Source: Synechococcales cyanobacterium C42_A2020_086 (GTDB taxonomy: Bacteria > Cyanobacteriota > Cyanobacteriia > Elainellales > Elainellaceae). From it: a DNA stretch of 64,000 nucleotides. Position numbers and translations under genes: made by a program. The notes under the pieces were generated by a model. It was not told the origin of the DNA. It saw only the letters and a program-made list of their open reading frames with translations, and did no database searches. The DNA lies in the NCBI GenBank assembly GCA_015272325.1, contig JACYLU010000036.1:1-64000 (forward strand), in the 5' to 3' direction. This document shows, piece by piece, positions 61,774 through 64,000 of the stretch (position 1 is its first letter; each line of letters begins with the position of its first letter).

Positions 61774-63744
61774 CTAGGATGGGTTCAAGGGCGAGCGCAA
61801 CTCATGGGAAAGCACCGCTAGAAATTCGTCCTTGACGCGATTGGCGGATTCGGCCGCCGCTCGGGCTAGTCGCTCAGACTCATAGAGACGGGCCCGCTCC
61901 AACGCTTGCGCACACTGACGCGCCAGGGTAATCATAAAAGCGCAGTCGGTTTCGTTAAACTGCCTTGGCTGGGCAAAACTCAGACCCAAGCTACCAATCA
62001 CGCGGTTTTCAATCATGAGTGGAATCGCCACAGCCGCTTGCGTGCCGGAGGGAACATAGCGCTCTGCCAACGTAGGGTAGCGCTGGTAATATTCTTCGGG
62101 AGAACTGATAATCACCATCTGCCCTGTGCGAATAGCATCCGTGACAGGCAACGAGGCGGACAGCGGTATCTGCCGATAGGGTTCGATTTCTTCCGGGGCA
62201 TAGCCTATAACGCCCACAATCTCAGCAAAGTTGCGATCGGCTAAACGCTGAGTCACCCACCCTCGTCGCGCGCCTAGAGCCGCTAATCCTTGGTTTAACA
62301 GCACCGCAGAAATTTCGGCCGTTGTCATGGCCCGGGCCAGCGATGCGGTTAGCTGCTGCAATTGGGCAATGCGCCACATGTTTAGCTCGGCCAACTGGCG
62401 GGCGCTTTGCTCGCGCTGCAACAGGCTATCGCGCTCCTCTTCTTGCTGCTTTTGGGTGGTCACATCGACCGTGATGCCATCAAATCGCACCGGACGGCCC
62501 TGCTCATCGTAGAAAGCAGAGCCAATGGCATGAATCCAGCGCAGCCGACCGCAGGGAGCAATGGTGCGATACGTGCTGTCATAAATGCTGTGGGTCTCAA
62601 TAGCGCGAGCAATGGCCCGACGGGTGCCCAGCCGATCATCGGGATGCAGCCGTTCATAGAAGAGATCGATCGTGACTTCTGCTTCGGGGGGTAGCCCAAA
62701 ATGCTCTTTGCATTTGTCGTTCCATTCGAGTTTGGAGAAGGGCAGGTCGCAGAACCAGACACCTAGCTCGGAAACGCGCAGCACCAAATCCAACCGTTCC
62801 TGATAGATCTTGAGCGAATGCTCTAACTGCTTTTGGTTGGAAATGTCTTGGTAATAAATGCAAATGCCTCCATCTCTGAGCGGGTAGGCATGGCAAGCTA
62901 GCCAGCGTTCGCGGGGCGGATAGTATTCCTCGAAGTGCACCACCAGCTGGCTCTGCATGGTGCGTTGCAGTTCGGTGCGAAATTTTAGATTGGGCGTATC
63001 TGGAAACAGCATCCACAGCGTCTGTCCGACAACCTGAGACTGCGTAACACCTAGGATGCGCTCGCCTTGCGGATTAAGATAGGTGAACCGCCACTGTGAA
63101 TCCAAGGAAGCGAACCCTTCGCTGATGGTTTCCAGAACACTAAAAGTTTTACGATGGGCTTCCTGAACGGCAATCTCAGCCTGCTGCCGACCAGTAACAT
63201 CGAGCACAAGGCATAGCACCGATTCCACGTTGGATTGAGCATCAAACAAAACCGAGCTGTACCACTCGCAGTCAATCACCGCTCCACTTTTTGTGACATT
63301 GCGATGGCGCGTTACCTGGCGCTGCACCCGCCCCTGCAGCAACTGTTCAACTGCCTGCTGCACCGTAAACTGATCATCAGGATGTACAAAATTTTGGGGA
63401 CAGGGCTGCTGCCCCAGCATCTCAGTTGCTGTCCAACCAAAGAGGTCCTCGGCTCGTCCTGCCCAGCGGCAGATGCGATAGTGCCGATCCCACTCAATGA
63501 CGGCCAGCGGGGAATTGTCTAGATGCAGGGCTAGTATTTCCTGGTGATCTGGTTCAGCGCAACCCCCTGCTACTGCCGAGGCACCCTCTAACTGAGACTG
63601 ATATCCCCCTGAATGGTCAGCCTGAGGGGGAGCCGACTGCAACCGAGATAGTTGTTCCCGTAATTGAGTCAATTCATGTAAGAGCTGCTCTCGGGTTTTT
63701 TCTTCATCGGGTCTTCCACACCCCTCTGACACCATATCAGGCAT
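61774..63744 (-). pseudogene. N-terminal part of frameshifted hybrid kinase: PAS x3, GAF, HisKA start
   Basis: 656 codons from the ATG at 63744. A coiled coil ('LLHELTQLREQLSRLQS') precedes PAS domains with 'NSPLAVIEWDRHYRICRWAG', 'FASLDSQWRFTYLNPQGERI' and 'LDLVLRVSELGVWFCDLPFS', then a GAF domain ('LGARRGWVTQRLADRNFAEI', 'IPLMIENRVIGSLGLSFAQP') and the HisKA H-box 'RVKDEFLAVLSHELRSPLNP', after which it hits a stop. The intact homologue would continue ILGWAKML. A missing base in the C run at 61781-61783 explains the break. The phosphoacceptor His is here, the ATPase is in the other half. Confidence 0.85.
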
Positions 63745-64000
63745 CTCCTATTGGTTATTTCATAACGCTTTTGAAACGGGCAAAACGGCACCTATCTGTA
63801 AATGAAGTCTCTGTAAAATAAAGCCAGGTTTTATGACGGCTCCCTAAAAGATGTCAGAGAGCGCTCTCATCTTAAAAAATGCAACTGCTTCTTTACCTTT
63901 ACCTTGAGAAAGATTTCGCCTCGGTGCTCCTATGCCTTGAGTGCCAAACGGTTAAGGGGACTCATCGCGAGCAGGGACGATCGGGTTGCACCACCTTGCG
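63745..64000. other. Upstream flank of hybrid kinase gene
   Basis: About 255 bases. No ORF visible. A perfect 12-bp palindrome GAGAGCGCTCTC lies at 63857-63868. Confidence 0.45.

Noticed and set aside
30-64000. CRISPR arrays, prophage genes or complete insertion sequences
   Set aside because: No regularly spaced repeats, integrase, capsid or intact transposase genes were found; only the short HTH remnant near 3.2 kb hints at a past element.

Overview
The window comes from a cyanobacterial chromosome, probably a Leptolyngbya- or Nostoc-like lineage (the lineage is an inference). Support: a PsaL photosystem I subunit, the BciB-type divinyl chlorophyllide reductase, a cyanobacterial group 2 sigma factor, ClpR next to ClpP, DUF1400 hydrolase, DUF1995, DUF2103 and DUF7219-like proteins, and many PAS/HisKA_2 kinases. 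Coding density is ordinary, with small mostly monocistronic units. No rRNA, tRNA, CRISPR array, intact transposase or phage gene was seen.

Layout. 1-6 kb: 5' part of a sigma factor gene, a HerA-type ATPase, a decayed stretch with HTH, methyltransferase and possible WD40 fragments, a YnfA membrane protein and a B12-binding radical SAM enzyme. 6-14 kb: a FetB-like permease, then the aa3-type oxidase locus, with ctaA-ctaB (heme A synthesis) divergent from coxB-coxA-coxC, followed by a thioredoxin-TPR protein. CoxA carries the A2-type YSHPAV signature. 14-17 kb: pstS-pstC-pstA without pstB, with a hairpin after pstS. 17-28 kb: a flavoprotein, an RCK-pore-RCK channel-like protein, psaL, an RTX-repeat protein, a DUF1537 kinase, DUF1499 and VOC proteins, an aspartate aminotransferase and a YiaAB protein. 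28-32 kb: a five-PAS HisKA_2 sensor kinase followed by a receiver-kinase fusion. 32-46 kb: bciB, small conserved proteins, a PPP-type phosphatase, a glycosyltransferase, a DUF1400 hydrolase, NfeD plus an SPFH protein, folP, an ABC permease and a ROK glucokinase. 46-49 kb: two small exported proteins, GlsB and a VWA protein. 49-53 kb: a proteostasis block with two catalytically dead ClpR-type subunits, one active ClpP, a strong terminator, a J-domain protein, DUF2103 and ClpS. 53-55 kb: an AAA_35/vMAP-like NTPase and an AT-rich patch with DUF2945. 55.7-63.7 kb: a signalling island with a HisKA_2 kinase, two receiver-kinase fusions and a convergent hybrid kinase interrupted by one frameshift just after its phospho-accepting histidine.

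Most notable: the clpR-clpR-clpP triplet, whose middle gene looks like a ClpP/ClpR mosaic; two paralogous sensor-kinase plus receiver-kinase modules; the single-base frameshift in the hybrid kinase; the non-canonical filter of the RCK protein; and several gene remnants in intergenic DNA. All function calls are from reading the sequence; no database search was run.
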